Assembly (NCBI GenBank): GCA_900473795.1
Contig: UCMT01000022.1
Location: 1-64,000, forward strand
Reading direction: 5' to 3'
Length of the DNA: 64,000 nt
Source of the DNA: Hyphomicrobiales bacterium
Lineage (GTDB): Bacteria; Pseudomonadota; Alphaproteobacteria; Rhizobiales; Rhizobiaceae
How positions within the stretch are numbered: the first letter of the stretch is position 1; each line of letters opens with the position of its first letter. Position numbers and translations under genes: made by a program. Below the pieces are notes generated by a model. That model worked only from the letters and a program-made list of their open reading frames with translations. It was not told where the DNA came from and did not search any database. Positions 61,583 through 64,000 of this stretch are shown in pieces.

Positions 61583-62644
61583 ATGGCACAGTACAATATC
61601 GCACTCATCGGTTTCGGCGGCGTCAACCGTGCATTGGCCCAGCTGGTCGCTGACAGCAATGATCGCTGGGACGCCGAACTTGGATTGCGGCTGAACATCG
61701 TGGCGGTGAGCGATCTCCATCTCGGTTCTGTCATTTCTCCGATCGGCATCGACGCGCGCATGCTCGTCGAGACCAAGTTCGCCAAGGGCGGGTTCGAACA
61801 GCTGTCCGGCGGCAACGCCGAGGCTGACAATGAAGCGGTGATCAAGCATGCCTCCGCGGACATCATCGTCGAGGCAACCTTCACAAATCCCGTCGACGGC
61901 GAACCGGCCATATCCCATTGCCGCTGGGCGCTCGAGAGCGGCAAGCACGTTGTCACCACCAACAAGGGCCCCGTCGCCCTGGCGTCTGCTGAACTGAAGG
62001 CTCTGGCGGCGCGCAATGGTGTCATGTTCGAATATGAAGGTGCCGTCATGAGCGGCACGCCGGTCATTCGCATGGCGCAAAAGACGCTTTCCGGAGCCGG
62101 CATCCATGGTTTCGAGGGTATTTTGAACGGCACCTCGAACTTCGTGCTCGGCCGCATGGAAGGCGGGCTCGGTTTCGCCGATGCCGTCAAGGAAGCCCAG
62201 AGCCGTGGCTACGCGGAAGCGGACCCGACCGCCGATGTCGAGGGCTACGATGTCCGGCTGAAGGTCGTCATTCTCGCCAATGAGCTGCTCGGCGGCAAGC
62301 TGACGCCGAAAGACGTCGCCTGCCAGGGCATTTCGGGCCTGACTGCAGCAAATATCGAAACTGCGGCGCAGGAAGGCTGTCGCTGGAAGCTGATCGGCTC
62401 GGCATGCCTTGCCGAAGACGGCCGTATCGAAGCACGCGTTACTCCTCAGCGCCTGCCGCTCGATCATCCGCTCGCAGGCGTCGGCGGGGCGAACAACGCC
62501 GTCTCGTTCAAGACCGGCCTTCTGGGCGCCGTGACGGTGACCGGACCCGGTGCCGGCAGGATCGAGACCGCCTACGCGCTCCTTTCCGACATCATTGCCA
62601 TCCACCAGGCTGGTTTTGGTGTCGATAAGAAGGACGCTGCATAA
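61583..62644 (+). CDS. homoserine dehydrogenase family protein
   Basis: A 353-aa oxidoreductase. NAD(P) site [54 protein letters not shown]; the catalytic region [20 protein letters not shown], then [20 protein letters not shown], the classic homoserine dehydrogenase signature. It lacks the C-terminal ACT regulatory domain of biosynthetic enzymes. The stop overlaps the aldehyde dehydrogenase start (TAATG). With an Lrp regulator next door it is more likely catabolic (homoserine to aspartate semialdehyde) than biosynthetic. Confidence 0.9.
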   Translation: MAQYNIALIGFGGVNRALAQLVADSNDRWDAELGLRLNIVAVSDLHLGSVISPIGIDARMLVETKFAKGGFEQLSGGNAEADNEAVIKHASADIIVEATFTNPVDGEPAISHCRWALESGKHVVTTNKGPVALASAELKALAARNGVMFEYEGAVMSGTPVIRMAQKTLSGAGIHGFEGILNGTSNFVLGRMEGGLGFADAVKEAQSRGYAEADPTADVEGYDVRLKVVILANELLGGKLTPKDVACQGISGLTAANIETAAQEGCRWKLIGSACLAEDGRIEARVTPQRLPLDHPLAGVGGANNAVSFKTGLLGAVTVTGPGAGRIETAYALLSDIIAIHQAGFGVDKKDAA

Positions 62645-64000
62645 TGACCGCTGCAAAACTCCATATCGCCGAGATGAACGAGCAGATCGCTATTCGCAAC
62701 CCCTTTGACGGAACAGCGGTCGGCAGCGTTGAAAGCACGGATGCCGGCCAAATTGATGTGCTCATGGCGCGTGCAAAAGCCGGTGCTGCATTGTCCCGCG
62801 CCTTGCCGAGACATCAGCGCGCAACGATCCTCGAAAAAGCGGCACAGGCGATCGAGAACCGGCGGGAGGAATTCGCCCGGCTGATCGTCCGGGAAGCTGG
62901 CAAAACGATCGTTCAGGCCCGCAAGGAAGTGTCGCGCTGTGTCAATACGCTGAAACTCTCTGCCGAGGAAGCAAAACGAAATGCCGGCGAGGTCATCCCG
63001 TTCGACGCCTATGCCGGTTCCGAGGCGAGACTTGGCTGGTTCACGCGCGAGCCGCTCGGCATCATCGCGGCGATTACCCCTTACAACGATCCGCTCAATC
63101 TCGTTGCCCATAAACTCGGACCGGCGATTGCCGGCGGTAACGCTGTCCTGTTGAAACCATCCGAACTGACCCCGCTTTCGGCGATCCGCCTGGTCGACAC
63201 ACTGGTCGAGGCCGGATTGCCGGAGGAGATCGTCACGATCGCCATCGGCGGCGCCGATCTCGGACGGGCGATCGTCTCTGCGCGGGATGTCAGGATGGTG
63301 TCGTTCACCGGCGGCTTTGCGACCGGAGAAGCAATCGCGAGGACGGCGGGTTTGAAAAAACTCGCCATGGATCTCGGCGGCAACGCACCGGTCGTCGTCA
63401 TGTCGGACTGCGATTTCGCGCAGGCCGTGGAGGCCTGCGTCTCGGGCGCTTACTGGGCGGCCGGCCAGAACTGCATCGGCACGCAGCGCATTCTCATTCA
63501 GGCGCCGCTTTATGAACGCTTCCGCACCGCCTTCGTGGCCGGCACACGAAAGCTGCGCACCGGCAATCCGGATCAGGAGGATACCGATGTCGGCCCGATG
63601 ATTTCGCAACGGGCAGCCGAACGGGCAGAATCGATGGTCAACGACGCCATCGCTGCCGGCGCGACGCTTCTGTGCGGGCATCGCCGGGAAGGAACCGTCT
63701 ATCATCCGACTGTGCTGGAAGGCGTGCCGCAGAGCTGCAAACTATGGACAGAGGAAGTCTTCGCGCCCGTGGTCATGCTGCAGCGCTTCGACGCGCTCAA
63801 CGACGCAATCGCAATGGCCAATGATCCGGAATACAGCCTGCACGCCGGCATATTCACCAGCAGTATCGGCGACGCCTTGCATGCCGCCGCGAGGATAGAA
63901 GCGGGCGGCGTGATGATCAACGACTCTTCCGACTACCGTTTCGACGCCATGCCGTTCGGTGGTTTCAAATATGGGAGCATGGGCCGAGAGGGTGTCCGTT
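62644..64000 (+). CDS. NAD(P)-dependent aldehyde dehydrogenase (3' end cut by window)
   Basis: At least 452 codons, still open at the window end. Start [20 protein letters not shown]. Cofactor/active-site motifs in order: [40 protein letters not shown], the Glu-containing [19 protein letters not shown] region, and the catalytic Cys277 in [11 protein letters not shown]; later [14 protein letters not shown] and [17 protein letters not shown]. The Glu of the usual ELGG motif is replaced by Asp (DLGG), which is seen in some non-phosphorylating semialdehyde types. It is translationally coupled to the homoserine-dehydrogenase-like gene and could oxidise aspartate semialdehyde to aspartate. Confidence 0.93.
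   Translation, partial: MTAAKLHIAEMNEQIAIRNPFDGTAVGSVESTDAGQIDVLMARAKAGAALSRALPRHQRATILEKAAQAIENRREEFARLIVREAGKTIVQARKEVSRCVNTLKLSAEEAKRNAGEVIPFDAYAGSEARLGWFTREPLGIIAAITPYNDPLNLVAHKLGPAIAGGNAVLLKPSELTPLSAIRLVDTLVEAGLPEEIVTIAIGGADLGRAIVSARDVRMVSFTGGFATGEAIARTAGLKKLAMDLGGNAPVVVMSDCDFAQAVEACVSGAYWAAGQNCIGTQRILIQAPLYERFRTAFVAGTRKLRTGNPDQEDTDVGPMISQRAAERAESMVNDAIAAGATLLCGHRREGTVYHPTVLEGVPQSCKLWTEEVFAPVVMLQRFDALNDAIAMANDPEYSLHAGIFTSSIGDALHAAARIEAGGVMINDSSDYRFDAMPFGGFKYGSMGREGVR

Noticed and set aside
1-64000. CRISPR arrays, tRNA or rRNA genes, insertion sequences, prophage or integrative elements
   Set aside because: No spaced direct repeats, cloverleaf genes, transposase/integrase motifs or composition breaks were seen. 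The only repeats are short palindromes.

Overview
The window is about 61% GC chromosomal DNA from an alphaproteobacterium, most likely a member of the Rhizobiaceae (Rhizobium/Agrobacterium/Ensifer group). The basis is protein character (rhizobial-type DnaK/DnaJ, PolA, RecF, Kdp and amino-sugar genes), Rhizobiales-style extragenic palindromes (34-83, 24714-24755, 34264-34338), and an alphaproteobacterial sigma-32-type promoter before dnaK. I see no rRNA, tRNA, CRISPR array, transposase or integrase. About 54 protein genes account for most of the sequence, including four small ones (27-55 codons) that are easy to miss.

Layout. 1-9.4 kb: housekeeping and stress genes (DUF2244 protein, nth, a TetR/VOC divergent pair with a symmetric operator, a PfkB-family kinase, an SH3 protein, a 2-hydroxyacid dehydrogenase, then recF-moeB-GNAT with the GNAT gene frameshifted, an NTF2-like protein and a GST). 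9.4-15.8 kb: dnaJ and dnaK with hairpin terminators and a heat-shock promoter, a class A penicillin-binding protein, and a 50-codon entericidin-like lipoprotein. 16-24.7 kb: a cold-shock gene with a promoter and a long leader, a secreted protein of unknown function, a YbhN-like membrane protein, an M20 peptidase, a MarR regulator, polA and purU. 24.8-30 kb: an RND efflux pump (adaptor and permease) with a TetR repressor downstream and a palindromic operator upstream.

30-43.7 kb is the richest part, an amino-sugar / cell-wall-sugar locus. Two units diverge from 36.6-36.8 kb. Leftward run murQ, a solute-binding protein, two permeases, a Gfo/Idh/MocA oxidoreductase and an ATPase. Rightward run a BadF-type amino-sugar kinase, a GntR regulator, an isomerising SIS deaminase (NagB-II type) and nagA. 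The same 17-bp motif, TGGTAT-N5-TGGYAT, lies just upstream of both divergent starts and is the best candidate operator. Facing nagA is a tightly overlapping amidase-ROK kinase-cutC operon. A CysZ-like membrane protein and a YheO-type regulator coupled to an aminotransferase follow.

46.4-54.65 kb is a complete leftward kdp potassium-uptake operon: a 27-aa ACDRL-ending membrane peptide, kdpF, kdpA, a 55-aa possible membrane peptide with a strong hairpin inside it, kdpB, kdpC, kdpD and kdpE. 55.1-60.8 kb holds a 1215-aa secreted protein joining a FecR domain, TPR repeats and a predicted outer-membrane barrel, overlapping by 1 nt a CHASE2-adenylate cyclase. This pair is the most unusual candidate signalling system here. 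The end of the window has an Lrp/AsnC regulator diverging from a homoserine-dehydrogenase-like gene and an aldehyde dehydrogenase cut by the window edge, a plausible homoserine-to-aspartate catabolic unit.
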